64,000 nucleotides of DNA from an uncultured Dehalococcoidia bacterium (GCA_958295685.1 OY282365.1:1488001-1552000); one strand, 5' to 3'; positions 46,191 through 55,075 are shown, counted from the first letter of the stretch. Numbers and translations are program-made. The notes: generated by a model not told the origin, from the letters alone.

Positions 46191-47330
46191 CTAGACCAGG
46201 CCCATCTGGTAGTGCTTGCCCTCCGTCTTGATCGACGGAGCGGCGACGACCTCGGCCCCGTGCATCTCGGGTATGGTCTGCGCGCCGACCATACCCATGC
46301 ATACCCTGAGGGCGCCGATCAGGTTCTGGGTGCCGTCTTCCAAGGACGTTGGGCCGAACAGTATCTGCTCCAGGGTGCCGTTGACGCCAACGCTGACTCT
46401 GGTGCCTCGCGGCAGGTCCGGGTGCGGGGTGGCCATGCCCCAGTTGAACCCTTTGCCGGGGGCCTCTTCGGCTCTGGCCAGAGGGGTGCCCAGCATCACG
46501 GCGTCGGCGCCGCACACAAACGCCTTGCAGAGGTCTCCGCCGGTTCTGATGCCGCCGTCGCTGATGATGGGCACGTACCTGCCGGTCCGTCGGAGGTGCT
46601 CGTCCCGAGCCGCCGCGCAGTCAAGTATGGCCGTGACCTGCGGAACGCCGACTCCGGTGACCTCGCGCGTGGTGCAGGCCGCGCCCGGCCCCACTCCAAC
46701 CAGTACGCCATGCACGCCCGTGTCCATGAGCTCCAGAGCGACGCCGTATGAGACGCAGTTACCCACGATGACCGGAACGTCTATCGTCTCGAGGAGGTCG
46801 GAGAACACGAGGCCCCTGACACTCTTGGAGACGTGCCGGGCCGTAGTCACGGTGGACTGGACGACTATTACGTCCGCGCCCGCCTCGGCGGCGATGGGGG
46901 CGAGCCGCTTGGTGCTTGCGGGAGTGACCGAGACGGCCGAGCGTGAGCCGTCCTGCTTCATCTCCTCCACGCGTCTTGCGATCAGGTCTTGCCTGATCGG
47001 CGCGGCGTAGAGCTTCTGCAACAGGGCGGTGACCTCTTCACCCGGGGACTCTGCGATCTTCTCCAGAACCGAGTCGGGGTCGTCGTAGCGGGTCTGTATC
47101 CCCTCCAGATTCATTACTGCAAGGCCGCCGACCCGATGCATCTCGCGGGCGAAGCCGGGTGAGACGATGGCGTCCATCGCGGCGGCCAGTATCGGAGTGG
47201 ACAGGGTCACACCGTCGACGGAGAAGTCGGTGTTCGTCATCTCCGGGTTCACGGTGACGGCGCCGGGGACTATTGACACCTCGTCAAACCCATAGGCCCG
47301 TCTGATTTCCCTGACCTGGGTGACGCTCAT
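46191..47330 (-). CDS. guaB3: GuaB3-type IMP dehydrogenase family protein
   Basis: A 379-residue TIM barrel without CBS domains, the GuaB3 arrangement found in actinobacteria and some other phyla. The catalytic loop is GVGPGAACTTREVTGVGVPQ with the active Cys, the phosphate site is ISDGGIRTGGDLCKAFVCGADAVMLGT, and the start is SIVPGAVTVNPEMTN. IMP dehydrogenases make XMP for GMP synthesis; GuaB3 members may do the same or have a related purine role. It points away from prmC and stands alone. Confidence 0.9.
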   Translation of the reverse strand: MSVTQVREIRRAYGFDEVSIVPGAVTVNPEMTNTDFSVDGVTLSTPILAAAMDAIVSPGFAREMHRVGGLAVMNLEGIQTRYDDPDSVLEKIAESPGEEVTALLQKLYAAPIRQDLIARRVEEMKQDGSRSAVSVTPASTKRLAPIAAEAGADVIVVQSTVTTARHVSKSVRGLVFSDLLETIDVPVIVGNCVSYGVALELMDTGVHGVLVGVGPGAACTTREVTGVGVPQVTAILDCAAARDEHLRRTGRYVPIISDGGIRTGGDLCKAFVCGADAVMLGTPLARAEEAPGKGFNWGMATPHPDLPRGTRVSVGVNGTLEQILFGPTSLEDGTQNLIGALRVCMGMVGAQTIPEMHGAEVVAAPSIKTEGKHYQMGLV

Positions 47331-47402
47331 TCGATGCCCCCGCGCACGATTTCAGGAGAATATAGCAGACCCTCTGCCGAACATCAACGTCGAGTCCGGC
47401 CC

Positions 47403-47655
47403 GGTAACTGTTCGGACGGCTTTGTCACCCATCCGCCCGCCCATTTGGAAACTGGGGGCAAAGCCCCCAGACCCCTTGCCAGAGGAGAGAACCCTACGGC
47501 TTCCTGTGCGACGTGTTCGGCAAGTCCCAGACCCCTGCCAGAGGGGAGAACCGCCCACAATCGCATTGTCTATCTGCCGCTATAACCCAGACCCCTGCCA
47601 GAGGGAGAGAACCCCTCTGGCCCCCCCTGGACCTCGCGGAGTCTGAACTGTTACC
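47403..47655. mobile_element. MITE with 15-bp inverted ends and 6-bp target duplication
   Basis: A 253-bp non-autonomous element. The left end GGTAACTGTTCGGAC (47403-47417) and the right end GTCTGAACTGTTACC (47641-47655) are inverted repeats with two mismatches. CGGCCC flanks both sides (47397-47402 and 47656-47661), which fits a target duplication. Inside are the hairpin CTGGGGGC/GCCCCCAG and several copies of CCAGACCCCTGCCAGAGGG. No open frame has family features, and no matching transposase is in the window. Confidence 0.75.
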
Positions 47656-47765
47656 CGGCCCGCTGCGCCGCCTGTCCCATTTGGGCCGGCGGGTCTAGTG
47701 GGCGCCGGGATTCGTGAGGGAAGCGGGGCCAATCCTGACGGGAGTGACGAGCACCGCGCAGGGGG

Positions 47766-48118
47766 TGGTGGAGACGGGGGAGGGTCGAACTCCCCGTCCA
47801 GGAGACGCTCGGCGAGGATATGCTACAGGCTTATCCGGTACTTTGGTTCTCGCTCTCGACGGTCCTGACCGGCGCGGCCCGCCTGGAGCCAGCCGATTGG
47901 TCTTAGGCCCGTCCCCATCGGCGTCGGTTCGGGCCCTTCCTCGATTTGCGTCGCCCAGCCGCCCCCTTCGAGGAGAGAGGACGGTGAACGTAGCCGCTTT
48001 ACGCGGCTAGGGCTAGCTCTCTGTTGCCAGCTACTGTTGTGCCATCTTGTTACGAGGTGTGATGGCGCCTCGGCCTGCAATCCTGCGGAGACATCCCCTG
48101 TCGAACCCACGCGTCCCC
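47766..48118 (-). ncRNA. ssrA: tmRNA
   Basis: A 353-nt transfer-messenger RNA on the minus strand. The 5' end GGGGACG pairs with CGTCTCC at the 3' end, followed by discriminator A and encoded CCA. The T arm is GGGAGTTCGACCCTCCC and the 5' part has GGGTTCGACAGGGGAT. The tag frame ends in ALAA plus TAA and reads (D)GTTVAGNRELALAA. It rescues stalled ribosomes and tags the product for proteolysis. Confidence 0.93.
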
Positions 48119-48179
48119 ACGTTCATGGTTGATAATACCACTCTCGCAGAACACGGGCAAGCGCGCCTGGCGCGTGTAG

Positions 48180-48950
48180 CTGTTCAGAGTTGATGAGGTC
48201 TTTCGATCAGCGCAGTCCCGATAACAGACGGCTGAGTTCCCCACCCGCCCACCCATTTGGAAATGGGGGCAAAGCCCCCAGACCCCCTGCCAGCTAGAGG
48301 GAAGAACCGCGCCCTGCCCCGCCCAAACGTCGGCCGTCATAGCCAGACCTCCTGCCAAGAGGGAGAAACGGACGGCTGAGTTCCCCACCCGCCCACCCAT
48401 TTGGAAATGGGGGCAAAGCCCCCAGACCCCCTGCCAGCTAGAGGGAAGAACCGTGCCCTGCCCCGCCCAAACGTCGGCCGTCATAGCCAGACCTCCTGCC
48501 AAGAGGGAGAAACGGACGGCTGAGTTCCCCACCCGCCCACCCATTTGGAAATGGGGGCAAAGCCCCCAGACCCCCTGCCAGCTAGAGGGAAGAACCGCGC
48601 CCTGCCCCGCCCAAACGTCGGCCGTCATAGCCAGACCTCCTGCCAAGAGGGAGAAACGGACGGCTGAGTTCCCCACCCGCCCACCCATTTGGAAATGGGG
48701 GCAAAGCCCCCAGACCCCCTGCCAGCTAGAGGGAAGAACCGCGCCCTGCCCCGCCCAAACGTCGGCCGTCATAGCCAGACCTCCTGCCAAGAGGGAGAAA
48801 CGGACAGCTGAGTTCCCCACCCGCCCACCCATTTGGAACTGGGGGCAAGCCCCCAGACCCCCTGCCAGCTAGAGGGAAGAACCGCGCCCTGCCCCGCCCA
48901 AATGTCGGCCGTCATAGCCAGACTTCCTGCCAAGAGGGACGAGACGTCCT
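48180..48950. repeat. 144-bp tandem repeat array
   Basis: Four near-identical 144-bp units start at 48228, 48372, 48516 and 48660, and a degenerate fifth starts at 48804. Each unit has CGGCTGAGTTCCCC, the CCCATTTGGAAATGGGGGCAAAG hairpin region, CTGCCAGCTAGAGGG and CAAACGTCGGCCGTCATAG. The array begins after GTTCAGAGTTGATGAGGTC, the reverse of the right end of copy B2. Since 144 is 48 codons, open frames pass through on both strands (48-residue protein repeats), but they show no family and are probably not genes. Confidence 0.9.
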
Positions 48951-49263
48951 TCCTGGCCTGGAGAGTCGTTCATGGAGACAGCCTCCTCAGGATACCGCTC
49001 AGGAACCTGACGCGGCCGGCTCGGAAATCCGAGACCGTCTTCCAGACCCTCCTGCCAAGAGGGGAGACGATGCTTCCATACAGAAGTGGTCTGCTACGCT
49101 GCGTCTCCTCCTTTCGCGGAGAATCCCTCTGGACTCCCCCCTTCGGACCTCACCGCGATATGGCCTCGTAGTCACAGCTCGACACGTAGGCACGTGGCGG
49201 CACAGCCCCGGCATGTACGGGGACAGAGCCTGAACGGTTGGGGCGCGTTACGGTTGGGGCGCG
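48951..49263. repeat. Degenerate dispersed-repeat remains
   Basis: Further decayed copies of the CTGCCAAGAGGG arm (about 48930 and 49050), a CCCTCTGGACTCCCCC segment (49124-49141) as at 40.08 kb, and a possible terminus GAGCCTGAACGGTT near 49226. GGTTGGGGCGCGTTAC is repeated directly at 49237 and 49252. I see no gene. Confidence 0.5.
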
Positions 49264-49401
49264 TTACAGGGTGCGGCCGAGGGCTATCACAACTGCGACC
49301 GCTATCGCTATGAGGAGGAGGACGGTCCAGCGGAGCGCGCGGTCCTTGGAGCGCCGCGCCTGACGTTGAGCCTCTCTCCGGCGTCTTCGATTCGAGGTCA
49401 C
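49264..49401 (-). CDS. Small basic single-pass membrane protein
   Basis: A 45-residue frame from GTG 49401, with GGTGGGG about 5 bp upstream. It is very Arg-rich at first (NRRRRREAQRQARRSKDRALRW), followed by one membrane helix (TVLLLIAIAVAVVIALG). Short proteins of this kind are often missed. It could be a membrane anchor or a stress peptide; no family is recognised. Confidence 0.45.
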   Translation of the reverse strand: MTSNRRRRREAQRQARRSKDRALRWTVLLLIAIAVAVVIALGRTL

Positions 49402-49597
49402 GCCCCACCAGGTGACTCAGGAGGAGCTATCGGCCATGCGTCGGCAGCCCGACGGAGACGTACAGCGTGTCGATGCTGACGATCACGTGGCCGCTCACGC
49501 CGGATGCGCTCATCGGTCGACGACGAGCCGGTCGAGTTGATCCGTCGTCCCTGTTCGAGTCCGCGGCGCGGGGTATGGGTAGGGGTTGGCGGAGGCT
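49402..49597. other. Intergenic region
   Basis: 196 bp between prkA and the small membrane protein. No gene, strong hairpin or repeat is recognised. Confidence 0.4.
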
Positions 49598-51574
49598 CTA
49601 TTCCTCTTCGGGAGCAGGCACAACCGGGTTGAGTTCCCACTTCCACTCGAGGTCCTCGTTCCTGGGGGTCTTCAGTACCGCTCCGTTCTTGACGACGAGC
49701 AGCGCGAACTCTATCAGGTCTTCGGCGCAGGCCTTGCAGTAGCCGTAGTTCCCAATCAGGCGGTTGTATACCGCGCTCCGCAGCCGACGCCACTCGGCTC
49801 GCTGGCGCGCGAATCTTGGGCGGGTGAGAGTCCGTTCGAGTGTCCTGCGGTCCGGGAGCAGTCTGTCCTCTATGGCAGCCTTCAGTCGGCGCTCCGACGT
49901 GTAGTCATACTTCACGCCCCGTGACTTCAGGTTGGCGAAGTGCGCGTTTATCTCATGCCGAAAGTCCGATCTGACCCTGTCGGCTACGCCGGCCTGTTTC
50001 TCGATGTCCCGCATGTCGCGCTCGACGTAGTCTCGTCCTGCGCAGAAGGCATCCACGTTCGTCAGGTAGTCTTTGAGTAGGTCATTCGCGCTCTCCTCGA
50101 AGCCTTCCTTGTATGCGCGCTGAATGTCGCGGACGGCCAGGCCGCCGTACTCCGAGACGGAGTCCCTGACAAAGTCGGCGTACTTCACCTGTTCCTCTGA
50201 ATCGACGCTTAGATTTTCCTTCAGTCCCTGCCACAGCGCATCGAGCGTTCGGAGCGGGGATAGGCAGGTGATGTCGGGGTCTCCCGATACGGCGCTCAGC
50301 CGGTTCATGACGTATCGCGGCGACAGGCCTCTCATGCCCTCGTTGGGATGGCGCCGCTTCATATCGCGCACGTCGTCCGAAGAGAAACGCTGGAACGCCT
50401 GCCCGTCGTACATCCGCAGTTTATCGAGCAGCGTCACCCCCTGGCGGTCGGGTGGATCGAGGCGGGTGAGCACGGCGAAGGCGCTCATGGCCGCGAGAGT
50501 CAGCGGAGCCACGTGGGCCTTTTGCTGCATGCCGCCGGCCAGCATCTTCTGATATATCCTGATCTCGTCACTCACGCGCAGGTTGTAGGGTATCTGGACA
50601 GCGATGATACGGTCTTTGAGCGCTTCCGCGCTCTCGTCCTTCATGAAGGCGTTGAAGTCGCCTTCGTTGGAGTGCGCTATCACGACCTCGTCGACATAGA
50701 CGGATCCGAAGCGTTCCATCTTTATGGTCTGTTCCTGGGCGAGCCCGAGGAGCGTGGTGAGGAGGTGCCTATCTGCCTTGAATATCTCTCCGAATTCGAC
50801 GAGGCCCCTGTTTGCCACGTTCAGTTCGCCGTCCATCCTGAACGCCTTGCCCGCAACCTCCCCCCGGTCGCCTCCCAGCTGTGTGGAATCTATGCTTCCC
50901 ACCAGGAGGGCGTATGGGGAGGCATCGTCGGACGGGTTCGGGTTCGTGGCGATGTAGAACCCGATGCCCACGGCCTCCTGCTCGGAGAAGACCACGCGGG
51001 TCACCGGCACGTCGCCGACCCTTCCCTCGTACTCCGATCTAAGAAGGTATCGGCACTTGGGACAGAGGTCGCCTTCGACGTAGATGCCGAACTCGTCCAT
51101 CAGTCTGGGCCGCACCTCGTGCGGCACGAGGTGCAGGGGGTCTTCCTGCATTGGGCAGCCCTTGATCGCGTAGACGGCGCCGACATCGGAGCGGGTGAAC
51201 CGTTCCATCGCACCCTTGATCAGGGTCGCGATCGTCGATTTGCCGCCCGCGGGCGGACCGAGCAGCAACAGTATCCGTTTCCGTATCTCCAGTCTGCTGG
51301 CAGCCGCAGCGAAGTACTGGACAATCCGTTCGAGCTGGTCCTCGAGGCCGTAGACGTCTCCGGAGAAGAGCCTGTAGATGGGCTCTCCGGTCGGCGACTC
51401 CTCACGGCCAGCGTTCATGATCGCGTCGTAGACGAGCCTGTGCGAGAGCCGCGATATTCCCGGGTTGCCGGCTGCGAGCCGCAGGTAGTCGGCGAACGTC
51501 CCATCCCACGAGTATCGGGCTACAGCCTGCTCAGAGTCGGCAAGGATGTCCTGTATCGAAGATCTGTTGGGCAT
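49598..51574 (-). CDS. prkA: PrkA-family serine protein kinase
   Basis: A 658-residue protein of normal length. The N-terminal AAA part has Walker A GPPAGGKS near residue 105 and the zinc-type CPKC, followed by TRVVFSEQEAVGIGFY and the Asn-Arg-Gly-Leu-Val-Glu-Phe segment. The C-terminal PrkA domain covers about residues 400-640 (RFSSDDVRDMKRRHPNEGMRGLSPRYVMNRL). PrkA links to starvation and stress responses. Its usual neighbours, yeaH and spoVR/ycgB, are not present, so it stands alone here. Confidence 0.95.
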   Translation of the reverse strand: MPNRSSIQDILADSEQAVARYSWDGTFADYLRLAAGNPGISRLSHRLVYDAIMNAGREESPTGEPIYRLFSGDVYGLEDQLERIVQYFAAAASRLEIRKRILLLLGPPAGGKSTIATLIKGAMERFTRSDVGAVYAIKGCPMQEDPLHLVPHEVRPRLMDEFGIYVEGDLCPKCRYLLRSEYEGRVGDVPVTRVVFSEQEAVGIGFYIATNPNPSDDASPYALLVGSIDSTQLGGDRGEVAGKAFRMDGELNVANRGLVEFGEIFKADRHLLTTLLGLAQEQTIKMERFGSVYVDEVVIAHSNEGDFNAFMKDESAEALKDRIIAVQIPYNLRVSDEIRIYQKMLAGGMQQKAHVAPLTLAAMSAFAVLTRLDPPDRQGVTLLDKLRMYDGQAFQRFSSDDVRDMKRRHPNEGMRGLSPRYVMNRLSAVSGDPDITCLSPLRTLDALWQGLKENLSVDSEEQVKYADFVRDSVSEYGGLAVRDIQRAYKEGFEESANDLLKDYLTNVDAFCAGRDYVERDMRDIEKQAGVADRVRSDFRHEINAHFANLKSRGVKYDYTSERRLKAAIEDRLLPDRRTLERTLTRPRFARQRAEWRRLRSAVYNRLIGNYGYCKACAEDLIEFALLVVKNGAVLKTPRNEDLEWKWELNPVVPAPEEE

Positions 51575-51676
51575 TCTCTGCTCTTTGAAGGCCGCTACGC
51601 CCGGCTCTCAACGGGCCGGGGCGCAGCGGCAGGATTCAAGATGCGCGCTGAGGGTCTGCTTTCCGGCACGTGGGCT

Positions 51677-52288
51677 TCAAAGCAGCGACGAGACTACGGC
51701 CGTAGACCCTATCGCAACTCCCACGGCCATTACCGCGACGGATCCCACCAGCGTAAACCATCCGGCCACGGGCCGGAGGCCGCTGAATGGCACAGCCAGG
51801 TAGAAGAACAGCATCCCTGCCACCACTGTCAGCAGCAAGGAGACCGTCGAGAGGCTGATGACGACGCTGTCGCCGTATGGCCTGCCCAGGTTGCCTGCGA
51901 AGAAGAACAGGGCGGTCACGCTGACGATGGCGGCGACGGCGCCGTAGAAGCCTATCGCCCGTTCGTCGTAGTCCCAGATGGCCTGAGTCCCGACGCCTAT
52001 AGCGTAGACGGCCCAGACTACTATGAGGGACTTCATCATGGTGGTCTCAGCCAGGCCCGACGCCATCGAATAGGCCCTGTGGCTGGCATTTCCGCCGGCG
52101 TCCAAGAGCGCTTCGGAGCTTCCACCTATCAGAAGCATCGGGTCCAAGGTAGTCGCGAAGATCAGGGCCGCCAGGCCGAGGGCGCCTATGAAGACTCCCA
52201 CCGTCCGCCCGTCCGGGTACAGCCCGAGGATGTACCAAGAGTAGCAGAATAGCGCACCCGCTATGAGGATCAGTCCTAGTGCCTCCAT
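51677..52288 (-). CDS. Multi-pass membrane protein, weakly AmiS/UreI-like
   Basis: About 203 residues from ATG 52288, which has AGGAGG upstream. There are six or seven membrane helices with Gly-rich turns (MEALGLILIAGALFCYSWYILGLYPDGRTVGVFIGALGLAALIFATTLDP). The first helix and the GLYPDGRTVGV turn recall AmiS/UreI amide or urea channels, but the match is weak. A frame to 52378 is possible but has no ribosome site. The interval to prkA (51575-51676) shows nothing. Confidence 0.6.
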   Translation of the reverse strand: MEALGLILIAGALFCYSWYILGLYPDGRTVGVFIGALGLAALIFATTLDPMLLIGGSSEALLDAGGNASHRAYSMASGLAETTMMKSLIVVWAVYAIGVGTQAIWDYDERAIGFYGAVAAIVSVTALFFFAGNLGRPYGDSVVISLSTVSLLLTVVAGMLFFYLAVPFSGLRPVAGWFTLVGSVAVMAVGVAIGSTAVVSSLL

Positions 52289-52564
52289 CTTTCCTCCTTC
52301 TTGCTCGTTATTCCTTGTCGAAAGACCGCGGCGGCCGTCTCGGTTGTCGGCTTTCGGCGCCGCCATCGTTCGCAACAAGTAGAATGTGACACAGTACGGC
52401 GAGATTGTCTAGTGGGATTGGCCCATCAATTGCCGCGGATTTACGAACGGGGGCCTCTGGACAACGGCCGGCGCGCACACCGGCCGTCTGCGGGACTCGT
52501 CACTCGATTCGGCCCCGGAGGGCTTGGGACGGAGGAAGGAGCCGCGGGCTTTCGGCGGCGCTCC

Positions 52565-54322
52565 TTAGATCGAGCACTCGCCTTCGCCTCGCTCCAGCTT
52601 GTATATGACGGTCTTGTCCCAGTCCATGTACTGCCCTATGGTCTCCCTGTTCAGTTCCGGCACGGACTTGAGCCCGGCGAGGACCGGTTCGAAGACCCCT
52701 GGGCCGACTCGCGCGGCGTAGTCCTTGAAAGCCTCGCCATCGTTGCGGTCTTCCTGGTAGTGGGAGATCACGGCGCGCAGGGCTTCGGGGACACGCTTGG
52801 CCGGGACCTTGGTCCTCACCCGCAGTCCGAGCCGCGCGTCGCCGTCATCGTAGCTTCCGCCGAGGAAGACCTCGTAGGCCGGCACCTGTCCGCCCGGCGC
52901 CTTCGAGGCTGCGCCGTGGAAGCCTATGTCGGCGACGTGGTGCTGTCCGCACCCGTTGGGGCAGCCGCTCATCTTCACGTGCATCTGCCTGACCAGCGGG
53001 TCGGAGGTGTCGAGCCTCTCCAGGGTATCCTGCACGGCGCGCCCCAGTCCCATCGACGAGGTGATTCCCAGCTTGCAGCTGTCGGTGCCGGGGCAGGACA
53101 CGACGTCGGTGAGCTCGTTGGCGCCGGAGTCTGCAAGCTCAATCTCGTTCAGTTCGTCGTAGAGCTCGGAGAGCGCGGCCTCCGGGACCCAGCGGAAGGT
53201 CAGGTTCTGCTGATGGGTGATTCTCGCGCGGCCTCCGCCATACCTGCGCGACAGGTCGGCAAGCCGGTAGAACTGGTCGGCCTGTATGTCGCCCAGGGGC
53301 AGCTTCACGGTAACCGCCCTGTATCCCTGCTGCTTCTGTGAGCGGACGTTGGTCTCGGTCCACCTGGTGAATTCGCCGCCGCGCCCGTTCATCCGGTAGC
53401 CGTCGAGAGGTGGGGCGTCGAGCGACTCGTCCTCGACGAACATGAGAGGCGTCGGGTCGAAAGAGCGCTGCGCCCAATTTTCCTGGAGTTCCTGTTCGAC
53501 CATCGCGCGGAAGTCGTCTATGCCGATCCGGGCGATCAGGAACTTGATTCTGGCCTTCATCCGGTTCTTCCTGAGTTCGTCGGAGCGGTGGAAGACCCGT
53601 ATGACCGCCTCGGTTACCTTGAGGTACTCCTCGGCCGGCACGAAATCATAGAGCGTGGGGGCGATCCGGGCCATTATGGAGGTTCCGCCGCCCGTCAGCA
53701 GCTGGAACCCGCGCCTGCCGCCGACCACCTTCGGGATGAAGCCCATGTCGTGGATCGCGGTTATGGCGCAGTCGCGGTCGCATCCAGAAAAGGCCGTCTT
53801 GAACTTACGGGGCAGGGCCTGGGTGAACGGGTGCCGGACGAAGTAGCGCGAGTAGGCGGCTGCGTACGGGGTGACGTCGAAGGGTTCGTCCGCGCAGACT
53901 CCCGCCATGTCGCAGCCGGTCACGTTGCGGACGGTGTTCCCGCAGGCCTCGCGGGTGGACAGGCCGACCCCACCGATGACCCGCATGAATTCGGGAGCGT
54001 CCTCCAGCGGGACGTGGTGGAACTGGAAGTTCTCGCGGGTGGTGACGTGTCCCTTGTTCAACGGCGCGAAGCGTGCGGACACCTCTCCGAGCGCGTCGAG
54101 CTGGTCGGCCGTGAGTCCTCCGAACGGGACCTTGACCCTCACCATGTGCACGTCGGGCTGACGCTGGCCGTAGATCCCCTGCTTCAGGCGGAATGACTGG
54201 AAGGCGATGGGATCGAACTCACCTGCCTGGAACCGGTTCATTTCGGTCTCGAACTCTTCAATCTCGTCGGGCATCACCTCGATAATGCCCTGTGCTCGAG
54301 GCTTCCATTCAGTCTGTGCCAT
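52565..54322 (-). CDS. Ferredoxin-type nitrite/sulfite reductase
   Basis: A 585-residue siroheme protein with the duplicated ferredoxin-like and catalytic halves. The siroheme and 4Fe-4S cysteines are visible as CPGTDSC (C-x5-C) and SGCPNGC (C-x3-C), in the usual order near residues 410-455. An N-terminal half-match is FSGCDRDC. The enzyme reduces nitrite to ammonia or sulfite to sulfide by six electrons; the choice between them cannot be made by eye. No cysH, cysG or nirC neighbour is present. Transcription probably starts from 54499-54528. Confidence 0.92.
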   Translation of the reverse strand: MAQTEWKPRAQGIIEVMPDEIEEFETEMNRFQAGEFDPIAFQSFRLKQGIYGQRQPDVHMVRVKVPFGGLTADQLDALGEVSARFAPLNKGHVTTRENFQFHHVPLEDAPEFMRVIGGVGLSTREACGNTVRNVTGCDMAGVCADEPFDVTPYAAAYSRYFVRHPFTQALPRKFKTAFSGCDRDCAITAIHDMGFIPKVVGGRRGFQLLTGGGTSIMARIAPTLYDFVPAEEYLKVTEAVIRVFHRSDELRKNRMKARIKFLIARIGIDDFRAMVEQELQENWAQRSFDPTPLMFVEDESLDAPPLDGYRMNGRGGEFTRWTETNVRSQKQQGYRAVTVKLPLGDIQADQFYRLADLSRRYGGGRARITHQQNLTFRWVPEAALSELYDELNEIELADSGANELTDVVSCPGTDSCKLGITSSMGLGRAVQDTLERLDTSDPLVRQMHVKMSGCPNGCGQHHVADIGFHGAASKAPGGQVPAYEVFLGGSYDDGDARLGLRVRTKVPAKRVPEALRAVISHYQEDRNDGEAFKDYAARVGPGVFEPVLAGLKSVPELNRETIGQYMDWDKTVIYKLERGEGECSI

Positions 54323-54498
54323 GTCGCTCTCCTTGATGGGGCCGCGGAAGGGGGCGCGGGTGGGACACTCGGGGAAATGAAAACGCCCTGCTCGTCTCCT
54401 AGCCGTAAGCGGGGCGCGTCAGAGGCGTAGGCCGTGACGCTGCGCTACGGCCCGCTCCTACAGACGCAATCGTGGCTTCGATGTCTCATCACGCCCTA

Positions 54499-54528
54499 AA
54501 TGTACCAGCACACCACGGGGGCTGTCAA
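54499..54528 (-). promoter_or_regulatory. Promoter of the nitrite/sulfite reductase gene
   Basis: TTGACA (54523-54528), 18 bp, TACATT (54499-54504) on the minus strand, about 180 bp before the start codon. A GCGTTTTC and a Cys/Met-poor, GC-rich leader follow. No SAM or other riboswitch core is recognised. Confidence 0.6.
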
Positions 54529-54559
54529 AACTCGGGACCCGGCGCCGGCAACCTCTGGG

Positions 54560-54890
54560 GCTTCGGCGGCTCCAGGAATTTTTGCGAAAGTGTCGGATTT
54601 GGGGGGCATTTCGCGGGCATTTCGTAGCTGGGAGGGCCTCAAACGGCTCGGAATTACGTGACACTATGTGACAGTTATGTGACACTTATCTGACAGTTAT
54701 GTGACAGTTATCTGACACTTTTGTGACAGTTTGTGACAGTTTGTGACACTATCTGATAGGTCAACGCAGGCGATGCAGGAGTGCTGCGGGCGGTTTGTGG
54801 AGAGAGTCGGCTGTGTCATGGGCATACTCTAGCACAGCGGTTCGTGGTTGTCAAGGGTTGTCTGAATCAGGATTCTCAGGATTGGAGGAT
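54560..54890 (-). repeat. Leaderless-promoter repeat-array element, copy A3
   Basis: Minus-strand order: CAATCCTGAGAATCCTGATT, -35 TTGACA (54849-54854), 17 bp, -10 TAGAGT (54826-54831), 6 bp, ATG 54819 followed by ACACAGCCGACTCTCTCC. The array 54657-54758 has nine units of GTGTCACA / CTGTCAGATAA / CTGTCACATAA. CAGCTACGAAATG comes next, then a near-reversed core CCGACACTTTCGC. The open frame is about 40 codons. The reductase gene lies next on the same strand. Confidence 0.82.
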
Positions 54891-55012
54891 TTGCAGGATG
54901 GGGGATCCCTGCCTCGTATCGGGGTACTGGGCCGGCCAGGGATGACGGATGCGGGGGATCTGTGTGAACGAGGTCAGGGGCTGCCCGTTGCCGTGTCGAT
55001 GGATGGGTGCGA

Positions 55013-55042
55013 TTGCCCCTGCCCTGCCCTGAATGCTAGACT
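55013..55042 (+). promoter_or_regulatory. Candidate nuo operon promoter
   Basis: TTGCCC (55013-55018), 18 bp, TAGACT (55037-55042), about 34 bp before the nuoA start. The spacing and boxes are acceptable but not strong. Confidence 0.4.
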
Positions 55043-55075
55043 GAATCAGACCAAAGCAGGGCGCGGGGTGGGGCT

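Noticed and set aside
48228..48950. Possible CRISPR or coding 48-residue repeat protein
   Set aside because: The 144-bp units are uniform with no variable spacers. The 260-aa frame shows no family, signal or composition bias, and it continues into the tmRNA gene.
54323..54500. Riboswitch in the leader of the sulfite/nitrite reductase
   Set aside because: The GC-rich leader of about 175 bp has no SAM-, cobalamin- or molybdenum-cofactor-type core that I can recognise.
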